The notes beneath the pieces were generated by a model. It saw only the letters and a list, made by a program, of their open reading frames with translations, did no database searches and was not told where the DNA came from. Shown here one piece after another: positions 1-6,125 of a stretch of 9,856 nt of DNA. The stretch is from Hyphomonas sp. UBA5111. GTDB lineage: Bacteria; Pseudomonadota; Alphaproteobacteria; Caulobacterales; Hyphomonadaceae. Both the position numbers and the translations under genes were made by a program. The DNA lies in assembly GCA_002414505.1 (NCBI GenBank), contig DHZF01000009.1:270-10125 (forward strand). The letters are read 5' to 3'. Positions within the stretch are counted from its first letter, which is position 1. Each line of letters begins with the position of its first letter.

Positions 1-24
1 CTCGAGCTGACCTACGAATACTAG
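1..24 (+). CDS. C-terminal tail of an upstream gene, possibly an outer-membrane beta-barrel protein
   Basis: Frame 1 is open from the window edge and reads LELTYEY followed by TAG at 22-24. A strong hairpin terminator follows 26 bases later, which supports this being the true end of a gene. The last residues alternate hydrophobic/aromatic (L at -7, L at -5, Y at -3, Y at the C-terminus). That is the pattern of the C-terminal beta-signal recognised by the BAM machinery in outer-membrane beta-barrel proteins. Seven residues are too few for a family assignment, so the barrel idea is inference and the tail could equally end a cytoplasmic protein. Confidence 0.45.
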   Translation, partial: LELTYEY

Positions 25-50
25 GACCAGCTTCAACAGCGATTTCCTGG

Positions 51-77
51 AAAGGGCGGCCCCGCGGGTCGCCCTTT
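51..77 (+). terminator. Rho-independent-like hairpin terminator
   Basis: AAAGGGCG at 51-58 pairs perfectly with CGCCCTTT at 70-77. The inner bases continue the stem (59-62 with 66-69, including one G-T pair), giving about a 12-bp stem with a 3-base loop at 63-65. The A-run on the 5' arm and the T-run on the 3' arm make it terminator-like, although only CTGCATT follows and not a long T tract. It lies between the stop codon at 22-24 and the selO start, so it most likely ends the upstream transcript. Confidence 0.7.
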
Positions 78-103
78 CTGCATTCAGCCCCTATGTGAGA
101 AGC

Positions 104-1507
104 ATGATCTCTTCCCCCCCAATTCTCGACATTGCCGATTTCATTGCAGACCCGGTCGATCCCGCTGACTTCCCTGAACGCACTGTGCGCTATTGGAATG
201 CACGCTGGGCCGCCGACATCGGGCTGGGTGATCTCGATGCGGAGCGCCAAGCCGCGCATTTCGGCCGGTTTGATCCCCTGCCCGGCAATCTCGAACGCCC
301 GCTGGCCCTGCGCTATCACGGCCACCAGTTCGGCACCTACAACCCACAGCTCGGCGACGGCCGCGGCTTCCTGTTCGCGCAAATGCGTGACGATCGCGCC
401 CGCCTGCTGGACCTCGGCACGAAAGGCTCCGGCCAGACCCCGTGGAGCCGGCAAGGCGATGGCCGGCTGACGCTCAAGGGCGGCGTCCGCGAAATCCTCG
501 CTGCCAATTATCTCGAAGCGCTCGGCGTAAATACGTCCAAGCCCTTCGCGCTGATCGAGACCGGCGAACAGCTGGCCCGCAATGATGAGCCGTCCCCCAC
601 CCGCTCCGCCGTGCTCACCCGCCTCTCCTACAGCCATATCCGGTTCGGCAGCTTCCAGCGCCTCGCCTATCTTGAACAGGACAAGGACCTCGCCCGGCTG
701 GTCAACTATGTTGTGAAGAATTTCCATCCGGAGGCAGAGGATGCAGACATAGGCCAGCAGGCCGTGAATATGCTCTCTGCCATTTCCCATGCGACCGGCC
801 ACATGATCGGCCAATGGATGGCTGCCGGCTTCGTGCACGGCGTCATGAACACGGACAATTTCAACGTCACCGGCGAGACTTTCGATTTCGGTCCGTGGCG
901 CTTCCTGCCCGTCTCCGACCCGAACTTCACCGCCGCCTATTTCGACCAGCAGGGTCTCTACCGGTTTGGCCGCCAGCCCCTTCAGGGCGGCTGGGCCCTG
1001 CAGCAACTCGCCTCGGCGCTACTACCGCTGGCCGAAGCCGAAGACCTCGCCTCAGGGCTGAAACCCTATGAACGCGCCTATCAGGAAAGTTTTGTCGCCC
1101 ACACGCACGCTCTCCTTGGCATCGCCCCGCTGGGCGATCCGCAGGCGGATACCGAATTCCTGCAAGTCTTCTATGCCTGGATGACCGAAACCGGCGCCAG
1201 CTGGCCGCAAACCTTCTTCGACTGGTTCGGCGGCCGGGAGAGCGCATCGCGCGCCGCCGCTTCCCCCCAGGCTGCACTCTACAAGGAGGATCGCTTCACC
1301 CCGGTACGCGAAGGCCTTCTGGCCCGTACGCCGGTCCGGCCTGAACGGCTGGAGCACGCCTATTTTCAGGCCCTTGCCCCGGTCAGCCTTTTGATCGAGG
1401 AGGTCGAGGCGGTCTGGGCGCCGATTGCGGACTCGGATGACTGGTCAGCCCTTGAAAGAAAGGTCGCCCATATCGAGCAGGCGCGCCGCGCCTATGACTG
1501 GAGCTGA
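104..1507 (+). CDS. selO: Protein adenylyltransferase SelO (YdiU/UPF0061), cysteine-free short-tailed variant
   Basis: SelO is a pseudokinase-fold enzyme that transfers AMP from ATP to Ser/Thr/Tyr hydroxyls of protein substrates (AMPylation); in E. coli it is linked to redox stress. Counting from an in-frame GTG at 95, visible signatures are YHGHQFG (74-80), GDGRGF with R90, the nucleotide-site lysine K110 in TKGSGQTP, GDGR (121-124), its probable ion-pair partner E133 in VREIL, and HGVMNTDN (248-255). D254, N255 and D264 match the catalytic Asp and the two metal ligands of the family, with the same 9-residue spacing between the ligands. ATG 104 is preferred; GTG 95 would add only three residues. 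The starting region sits directly behind the terminator, so a promoter must overlap that stretch or transcription is by read-through. Odd: there is no cysteine anywhere, so the usual C-terminal Cys/Sec redox site is missing, and the last ~80 residues do not resemble the usual tail. Family call is very secure; function of this variant is inferred. Confidence 0.93.
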   Translation: MISSPPILDIADFIADPVDPADFPERTVRYWNARWAADIGLGDLDAERQAAHFGRFDPLPGNLERPLALRYHGHQFGTYNPQLGDGRGFLFAQMRDDRARLLDLGTKGSGQTPWSRQGDGRLTLKGGVREILAANYLEALGVNTSKPFALIETGEQLARNDEPSPTRSAVLTRLSYSHIRFGSFQRLAYLEQDKDLARLVNYVVKNFHPEAEDADIGQQAVNMLSAISHATGHMIGQWMAAGFVHGVMNTDNFNVTGETFDFGPWRFLPVSDPNFTAAYFDQQGLYRFGRQPLQGGWALQQLASALLPLAEAEDLASGLKPYERAYQESFVAHTHALLGIAPLGDPQADTEFLQVFYAWMTETGASWPQTFFDWFGGRESASRAAASPQAALYKEDRFTPVREGLLARTPVRPERLEHAYFQALAPVSLLIEEVEAVWAPIADSDDWSALERKVAHIEQARRAYDWS

Positions 1508-1521
1508 ACACGCGGATCAGC
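1503..1521. repeat. Small inverted repeat spanning the convergent selO/HNH stops
   Basis: GCTGA at 1503-1507 and TCAGC at 1517-1521 form a perfect 5-bp inverted repeat around the 9-base gap between two convergent genes. Each arm contains a stop codon (TGA of selO; TGA of the HNH gene on the other strand). The stem is too short and lacks a T tract, so a terminator role is only a possibility. It may simply reflect the two facing TGA stops. Confidence 0.25.
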
Positions 1522-2080
1522 CTTCCAGTTCGATATCCCAGTAGAGATAATCCATCCATGTCTCATGCAGGTGGTTCGGCGGGAATTTCCGGCCGATTTC
1601 CTGAAGCTGGTAATTGTTCGGCCGCGCCGGGCGCCGCATCAGGTGCATGTCCGTCTGCTTGAGCAGTTTGCCGCCCTTGCGGAGATTGCACGGGCTGCAC
1701 GCTGCAACGATGTTTTCCCATGTCGTCCGACCGCCCTTGGAGCGCGGGATGACATGATCGAAGGTCAGATTCTCCGACGTGCCGCAATAAGCACATTCAA
1801 ACCCGTCGCGCAGGAAGACATTAAAGCGGGTAAAGGCCGGCGGGCGGTCCTGCCGGACGAAATCCCTCAGCGCAATGACGCTCGGCAAACGGAATTCCGT
1901 GCTCGGGCTGCGCACGACATAATCATATTCTGCAATGATATCGACACGATCAAGGAAGACGGCCTTCACCACTTCCTGCCAAGGCCAGAGCGATAGCGGA
2001 TAATAGGAAAGCGGCCTGAAATCGGCATTCAATACCAGAGCGGGCCGGCCGCTCGGGGGGGCCGAAATGATCTCAGCCAT
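1517..2080 (-). CDS. HNH endonuclease domain protein
   Basis: A 187-residue protein ending in an HNH nuclease domain of the zinc-bound 5-methylcytosine-restriction type. After a ~90-residue N-terminal part (VLNADFRPL at 17-24, typical of this bacterial family), the domain shows CAYC (C96, C99), the catalytic DH pair D108-H109 in FDHVIPRSKGG, N123 in TWENIV, and CSPCN (C128, C131). All four zinc cysteines and the H/N/H-type core are intact, so it is probably active on DNA. The start at 2080 is chosen because GGAGG lies 6 bases upstream (cctcc at 2087-2091 on the plus strand). A longer reading frame to 2206 adds 42 residues unlike the family and has no such site. Neighbours on both sides are housekeeping genes, and no methylase or phage gene is adjacent. 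This argues for the chromosomal HNH family common in Alphaproteobacteria rather than a restriction system. Its physiological role is unknown. Confidence 0.88.
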   Translation of the reverse strand: MAEIISAPPSGRPALVLNADFRPLSYYPLSLWPWQEVVKAVFLDRVDIIAEYDYVVRSPSTEFRLPSVIALRDFVRQDRPPAFTRFNVFLRDGFECAYCGTSENLTFDHVIPRSKGGRTTWENIVAACSPCNLRKGGKLLKQTDMHLMRRPARPNNYQLQEIGRKFPPNHLHETWMDYLYWDIELEG

Positions 2081-2086
2081 GGAGCG

Positions 2087-2091
2087 CCTCC
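2087..2091 (-). promoter_or_regulatory. Shine-Dalgarno site fixing the HNH gene start
   Basis: On the minus strand this reads GGAGG, six bases before the ATG at 2080-2078. It is the clearest ribosome binding site in the window and is the reason for preferring this start over the in-frame ATG at 2206. Confidence 0.75.
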
Positions 2092-2171
2092 ATAAGCCTG
2101 AGATAATATGCTTGCTCGAACCGACTGAAGGCGTAGCTCCTTTTCGTCTCGCCCCTGCTTTAGGTGATTCA

Positions 2172-2186
2172 CATAATGAGATTATG
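2172..2186. promoter_or_regulatory. Perfect palindrome in the HNH upstream region, candidate operator
   Basis: CATAAT, spacer GAG, ATTATG: a perfect 6-bp inverted repeat with a 3-base spacer in the 140-base gap upstream of the HNH gene. The gap is clearly AT-richer than the surrounding coding DNA. On the minus strand the left arm also reads CATAAT, five of six matches to a -10 hexamer, but the best upstream -35 candidate (TTGCAA) is only 14 bases away, which is too close. It may be an operator for a dimeric regulator or part of the HNH promoter. No regulator can be named from the sequence. Confidence 0.3.
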
Positions 2187-2187
2187 A

Positions 2188-2220
2188 CAGTTCCGGCGTT
2201 TTGCAACGCTTTCCGGACTG
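2188..2220 (-). terminator. Possible hairpin after the glycosylase gene
   Basis: Directly downstream of the glycosylase stop, reading on the minus strand, GCGTT and AACGC pair around a GCAA loop (plus-strand 2196-2209). Flanking CAGT/CCG and CGG/ACTG segments can extend the stem imperfectly. There is no T tract after it. It could slow or end transcription of the six-gene operon before the HNH gene, but the evidence is weak. Confidence 0.25.
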
Positions 2221-2868
2221 TCAGGGCTGGGGGCTCGGCTGGGCCGCCTTGGCGCGCCGGTCATTGATCCAGCCCCAGAGCAAATGGGCCGCGACGCCGC
2301 GATAAGGTTGCCAGCAGGCTGCGTGCGCCGTGAATTCCTTGATTTCCATACGGGTTTCAGCCTCGGAGAGCAGCTTGTGCGCCTCCATCAGGCCGACATC
2401 GCCGACCGGAAAGGCGTCCATCGCGCCCACTGAATAGAGCAGGAACAATTCTGCAGTCCAGGGCCCGATTCCCTTCACGGACACGAGTTCCTTGCGGGCC
2501 AGATCGAGGTCTGACGCACACACCCGCTCCAGATCGAGCAGGCCGGTCGTCATCGCCTCGGCAATGGATACCATGTGGCGCACCTTCGGCCGCGACATGC
2601 CGCAGGCGCGGATTTCCTCAGGATCTGCGGCCAGCACGGCCTCCGGCGTCACCTCGCCGAACATCGCTTCGGTCCGGCCCCAGATCGTGCCCGCCGCCTT
2701 GGTGGAAAGCTGCTGATAGGCAATCAGCCGGCACAGCGCCGCATAGCAGGGGTCGCCCACCCGCCATTCCGGCACGCCCAATTCCTCATAGGCTCGCCCC
2801 AGCGCGGGATCTGCCGCAGCGAGCGTCTTGCACGCCGCTGTCAGCTTCCGCCGCGAGGGCGCGGTCAA
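2221..2868 (-). CDS. DNA-3-methyladenine glycosylase II-like protein (HhH-GPD superfamily)
   Basis: A base-excision-repair glycosylase that should remove alkylated purines such as 3-methyladenine from DNA. The 215-residue protein corresponds to the HhH-GPD catalytic core without the N-terminal domain of E. coli AlkA. Visible are the LIAYQQLSTKAA helix (48-59), the helix-hairpin-helix VKGIGPWTAE (131-140), and AFPVGDVGL with the catalytic aspartate D157. No iron-sulfur cysteine cluster is present, which fits the AlkA branch rather than the Nth/MutY branch. The start is a TTG at 2868-2866 that overlaps the TGA of the DUF2125 gene by four bases (TTGA). A GGAG lies eight bases upstream and the next in-frame ATG is only at residue 69, so the TTG start and translational coupling are well supported. 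It is the last gene of the ftsE operon and the only DNA-repair gene in it. Confidence 0.9.
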   Translation of the reverse strand: MTAPSRRKLTAACKTLAAADPALGRAYEELGVPEWRVGDPCYAALCRLIAYQQLSTKAAGTIWGRTEAMFGEVTPEAVLAADPEEIRACGMSRPKVRHMVSIAEAMTTGLLDLERVCASDLDLARKELVSVKGIGPWTAELFLLYSVGAMDAFPVGDVGLMEAHKLLSEAETRMEIKEFTAHAACWQPYRGVAAHLLWGWINDRRAKAAQPSPQP

Positions 2869-3884
2869 TAGCCCGGCTCCGGCAGCGTGCCGAGCGGGAT
2901 CAGGCCCATCTTCACCTCATTGTCCTTGATGGTGAAGGTCAGGAAGCCCCCATCGGCGGAGGAGGTTTCCAACATGGTCAGCATGGCGTTCTCCTGCTGC
3001 CCCAGTCGACCGGACACTTCCAGCGCGTCGCGCAATTCGTCTGCATCCTCGATACGCACGCCAAACGAGCCATTGGCCCGGCCATCATCAAATGCAATCT
3101 CGCCCTTCACCCCAAGGTCCAGCGGGCCCCAATCCAGCAGGGCCTGCGCAATCTCGACGGCGCCGTCTTCCTGTATCAGCGCGCGGTGGAACCGGCTCGT
3201 ATCGCCGCCGCTGCGCATCCAGGCCGGGAAGAAACTCCGTACTTCCCCAATCAGGCGCGACGGGCCGATCGTGTCACCCAGGAATTCGGCCCCTTGCGGC
3301 GCCGCATTGATGGTCAACCTGTCCCATTGTACGGCGATCATGAGATCGTCTTCGGCGCCGTCGCGGGGTTTCAGATTCAGGGAAAAGCCAGTGGCCGCAT
3401 AGGTCTCTCCATCAATCAGCGCCGTGGCATTGCCCAATTGGAGCCCGATCCGCTCAATGGTCTCCGAATTCCAGGAAAAGCTCGCCGCCGATGTCTTGTC
3501 CACCGTCACCGTCTGGCGCAGACCGCCCGGCTCGGTCACGAGATTGCGGCCCGGCGAATAGGCGATCACATGTTGCCAGTTCCAGGGCTGCATCACGAGG
3601 CGCAGTTGCTCGCCTTCCCAGCGCGACGCGCCAGCGGGCTGGTAGACCGGATCATCCACGACGAGTTCAAACCGATAGGGAAACCCGCCCAGCGACTTCG
3701 CGGAATATTCAACCACCGCACCTTGCGCCTGCTCGCCTGCGATCCACTGGTCGATGCCCTTGTCGATCTGCGCCTTTGCAAAGAGCCAATAGCCTGTCCA
3801 TGCGCCGACAAGGATCAGCAGCAGGACAAAGGGCAGGTACAGCCAGAAACGGGATTTTTTCCGGGTGGTGGAGGGTTCGACCAT
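2865..3884 (-). CDS. DUF2125 family membrane-anchored protein
   Basis: A 339-residue protein with a short basic N-terminus (TTRKKSR), one transmembrane helix at about 13-36, and a long extracytoplasmic region rich in beta-strand-like segments. The motif GGFPYRFELVVDDP (66-79) and the following LRLVMQPWNWQHVI (95-107) are characteristic of DUF2125, a family I know mainly from Alphaproteobacteria; its repetitive strand pattern recalls AsmA-like envelope proteins, but that link is inference. The start at 3884 is chosen over an in-frame ATG at 3950 because the latter lies inside the upstream acyltransferase gene. An AGGA sits eight bases before 3884, and the topology makes sense from there. Twenty-two bases separate it from the acyltransferase stop, and its own stop overlaps the glycosylase start. 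Function unknown; an envelope role is suggested by the operon. Confidence 0.82.
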   Translation of the reverse strand: MVEPSTTRKKSRFWLYLPFVLLLILVGAWTGYWLFAKAQIDKGIDQWIAGEQAQGAVVEYSAKSLGGFPYRFELVVDDPVYQPAGASRWEGEQLRLVMQPWNWQHVIAYSPGRNLVTEPGGLRQTVTVDKTSAASFSWNSETIERIGLQLGNATALIDGETYAATGFSLNLKPRDGAEDDLMIAVQWDRLTINAAPQGAEFLGDTIGPSRLIGEVRSFFPAWMRSGGDTSRFHRALIQEDGAVEIAQALLDWGPLDLGVKGEIAFDDGRANGSFGVRIEDADELRDALEVSGRLGQQENAMLTMLETSSADGGFLTFTIKDNEVKMGLIPLGTLPEPGY

Positions 3885-3906
3885 TGAGATGTCCTGACAG
3901 GAGGGG

Positions 3907-4647
3907 TTATCGGGCGAGGCGACCCTGCACGGTGCGCCCCTCAGCGACAAGAGCGTCTGTGGCGGACTCCAGTTCCGATTGCAGCCGGGCCATCAATTGC
4001 TTGCGTGTCAGGCCCGCCGGGATCGGCGGCAGGATTTCGTAGACAATCTTGCCCTTGCTGCGTTTCAGGCCCCGGCCCGGCCAGCACAGGCCCGCATTGG
4101 TCGCGACTGGCACGATGGGCGCTTCGATCCCCTTTGCCAGCGCAGAGATTCCCGCCGCAAAATATGCCGGTTCTGCGCCAGGCGCCGTGCGCGTGCCTTC
4201 CGGGAAGATCACGATCTGGCGGCCATCCTCCGCGCGGTCCTTCGCCTCGGTGACCATCTTCTTCAGCGTCTTCGTGTTCCCCGCCCGGTCAATCGGGATC
4301 ATCGCCGCTTTCAAGGCATACCAGCCCAGGAAAGGATACCAGAGCAATTCCTGTTTCAGGATGATGGCCGGCTGCGGCGTCACAAGAGTCGGAATGAACA
4401 CGTCCAGCATGCAATGATGCTTGCCGGCATAGATGATCGTGCCGCGCGGCATGTTCTGGCGCCCGCGAATCTCCACCTCGATCCCGCAGATCACTTTCAG
4501 GCCCCAGATCAGGCCCCTTGCATACTGGCGGATGCCCCAGAAGATCACCGGCTTGGGCAGGATCAGGGTCGGCAGGAACAGGATCCCCAGCACAGCCATC
4601 AGGCCATACATCCAGATCACGAACAGGATCGAACGAAACATCATCAT
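3907..4647 (-). CDS. plsC: 1-acyl-sn-glycerol-3-phosphate acyltransferase (PlsC family)
   Basis: Transfers an acyl chain to lysophosphatidic acid to make phosphatidic acid, the precursor of membrane phospholipids, at the inner membrane. The 246-residue protein has hydrophobic N-terminal segments at about 5-30. The acyltransferase blocks appear in order: HHCMLD (H77, D82; the HX4D catalytic pair, with His in place of the commoner Asn before it), PIDRAG (118-123), FPEGTR (148-153), and VPVATNAG (179-186). The start is in a run of three ATG codons (4647, 4644, 4641), and no strong ribosome site distinguishes them. It lies 19 bases after the YdcF gene and 22 before the DUF2125 gene, within the ftsE operon. 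Exact acceptor specificity cannot be read from sequence; another lysophospholipid acyltransferase activity (for example on ornithine lipid precursors) is possible. Confidence 0.9.
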   Translation of the reverse strand: MMMFRSILFVIWMYGLMAVLGILFLPTLILPKPVIFWGIRQYARGLIWGLKVICGIEVEIRGRQNMPRGTIIYAGKHHCMLDVFIPTLVTPQPAIILKQELLWYPFLGWYALKAAMIPIDRAGNTKTLKKMVTEAKDRAEDGRQIVIFPEGTRTAPGAEPAYFAAGISALAKGIEAPIVPVATNAGLCWPGRGLKRSKGKIVYEILPPIPAGLTRKQLMARLQSELESATDALVAEGRTVQGRLAR

Positions 4648-4666
4648 ATCGCTACCAGATAGGTCA

Positions 4667-5257
4667 TCATTCGAAGGTCGTCACCCGCCACTTCGCCCAT
4701 TCAAGGACAACCCCCCGGAAGGAATCCGGATCGGTCCAGATCGAAGCGGGGTCGTTCACCGTGCGCACGGGCCACGCAATCAGCTCGATATCCGGCATCG
4801 CCGTCTCCAGCACGATCAGGCTGCGCGGCATGTGATAGTCCGACGTGACGATGATCAGGCTCTTATAGCCCTGCTCATAGGCCCAGACCGCCGTCTCGTC
4901 CGCATTGCCCCGCGTCGTCTCCGCGACATAGCCGATATCGACGCAGCACGCCCAGACCTCTTCCGAGCCGCCCGCCAGCGCGATCAGGTCCTCCACCGGC
5001 ACATCCGGATTGACGCCGGAGATCAGCAAACGCCGGCCCCGCCCTTCCGTGGCCAGTTCCACGCCTGCCGCGATGCGCAGGCCCGACCCGCCGGTCAGCG
5101 CGACGATGGCATCGGCATTTACGTCCGGCGAATGATCTGCGCCGGCTGCGCGATTGGCGAACAGGACAAAATCCACCGCCGCCAGAAGCAGCGCGGCCAA
5201 TACGATCGCCGGCACCACACCGAAACGTCGCTTCCGTAACCGTCTTTCACCGCTCAC
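4667..5257 (-). CDS. YdcF family (DUF218) membrane protein
   Basis: A 196-residue protein with a very basic N-terminus (RRLRKRR), one transmembrane helix at about 13-35, and a DUF218 domain on the periplasmic side. Family signatures are DAIVALTGGSGLR (49-61), LLISGV (77-82), the polar TTRGNADETA (114-123) and LIIVTSDYHMPRS (134-146). Relatives such as SanA, ElyC and YdcF affect envelope integrity, vancomycin sensitivity or lipid-carrier metabolism in E. coli, but no enzymatic activity is established for this type. The start is GTG (5257-5255), overlapping the ftsX stop by four bases (GTGA) with GAAGAG six bases upstream, so translation is probably coupled to ftsX. Two adjacent cysteines (C104, C105) lie in the extracytoplasmic domain and could form a disulfide or bind something; this is speculation. 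Confidence 0.87.
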   Translation of the reverse strand: MSGERRLRKRRFGVVPAIVLAALLLAAVDFVLFANRAAGADHSPDVNADAIVALTGGSGLRIAAGVELATEGRGRRLLISGVNPDVPVEDLIALAGGSEEVWACCVDIGYVAETTRGNADETAVWAYEQGYKSLIIVTSDYHMPRSLIVLETAMPDIELIAWPVRTVNDPASIWTDPDSFRGVVLEWAKWRVTTFE

Positions 5258-6123
5258 ATGACACTCTTCAGGGAACGGATGACGGTCATACGCGCCGCAA
5301 TCCGCGCCGCCAGCCCGGCGATTACCGGGGTCAGGACGAGGATCAGCAAATCCTGGAAATCGAGGCTGAGTTCGGGCAGCAGGCCGGTACGGGCACCGCT
5401 GGAATGTACGGCAAAGATCATCGCAGCCGCGGCGCCGAGTGCCAGCAAGGCTCCGACGGCGCCAGCTCTCAGCCCCAGCAGCCAGAAGCGCCGCTCGAAC
5501 AGGCCGGCAATATAACGATCCCGCGCGCCAGCCAGATGCAGCACATCGACAATATCCCGCCGCGCCAGAAGCGCTGCATGTGTTGCGAATGCAATCACGG
5601 CGATAGCCGTTGAAGCCAGCAGGGCCACCGCCGTCAACGCGACCAGCCGCGCAATCGACAGCATCCGGCGCACATCGCCCGCCCAGTCAGCATGTTCGTC
5701 CACGGCATTCGCAAATCCGGCCTCTGTGAGCCGCCGCTCCAGCGTCGGCCCCACGAACTGCGCGTCCGGCTCAGCAGTCACCGCGATCAGCTGCGGCAGG
5801 GGCAGGCTTTCCGGCAGGCCCCGGCTGCCGAAATTCGGCTCCAGCAGGGCGTCGATCTCTGCCTTGGACAGAAGCCGCGCCTCTTTCACGCCCTCGGTAC
5901 TCTCGATCAGTTTCCGCGCTGATTCCGCGCCGCGTCGGTCCGCATCCGGCAGGGATACAGTCAGCTCGCCCTCCACCTCAGCCGTCCAGCTTCGCGCGGC
6001 GCCATAGGTGGATTTTGCCGACAGGGTTGCCAGCGCCGCCAGGAAGCAGAGCGCGCCCACGACAAAGAACAGCGCCATTTCGCGCGCATCCTCAACAGGC
6101 AGGAGCGGGGTTTCCTTCGCCAT
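5254..6123 (-). CDS. ftsX: Cell division protein FtsX
   Basis: Membrane subunit of the FtsEX complex, a type VII ABC system that transmits ATP hydrolysis across the inner membrane to control septal peptidoglycan hydrolysis rather than transport. The 289-residue protein shows the family topology: short cytoplasmic tail, TM1 at about 17-36, an extracytoplasmic domain at about 37-155, then TM2 (157-181), TM3 (214-238) and TM4 (257-277). The conserved cytoplasmic stretch RRDIVDVLHLAGARDRYI (188-205) between TM2 and TM3 is the FtsX permease signature that contacts FtsE. The start ATG lies two bases after the ftsE stop, and its stop overlaps the next gene. The extracytoplasmic domain is of normal size, implying a periplasmic partner, but no EnvC- or PcsB-like gene is in the window. 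Confidence 0.92.
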   Translation of the reverse strand: MAKETPLLPVEDAREMALFFVVGALCFLAALATLSAKSTYGAARSWTAEVEGELTVSLPDADRRGAESARKLIESTEGVKEARLLSKAEIDALLEPNFGSRGLPESLPLPQLIAVTAEPDAQFVGPTLERRLTEAGFANAVDEHADWAGDVRRMLSIARLVALTAVALLASTAIAVIAFATHAALLARRDIVDVLHLAGARDRYIAGLFERRFWLLGLRAGAVGALLALGAAAAMIFAVHSSGARTGLLPELSLDFQDLLILVLTPVIAGLAARIAARMTVIRSLKSVM

Positions 6124-6125
6124 GC

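Noticed and set aside
2081..2206. N-terminal extension of the HNH protein to the ATG at 2206
   Set aside because: The extra 42 residues do not resemble the family and would cover the AT-rich palindrome region; GGAGG sits at the right distance from the ATG at 2080.
1517..2868. HNH nuclease plus DNA glycosylase as a defence or DNA-modification island
   Set aside because: The glycosylase is coupled to the ftsE operon, the HNH gene has its own spacer and ribosome site, both are of common chromosomal families, and no mobile or phage genes are nearby.
3186..4662. Long plus-strand open frames (3186-3887 and 3979-4662) opposite the DUF2125 and PlsC genes
   Set aside because: Both mirror genuine genes on the minus strand; translations are rich in Arg, Gln, His and Pro with no domain.
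4433..5239. A 268-codon plus-strand open frame opposite the YdcF and PlsC genes
   Set aside because: Arg/Ile/Asp-repetitive composition from antisense reading; the minus-strand genes have conserved motifs and coupled starts.
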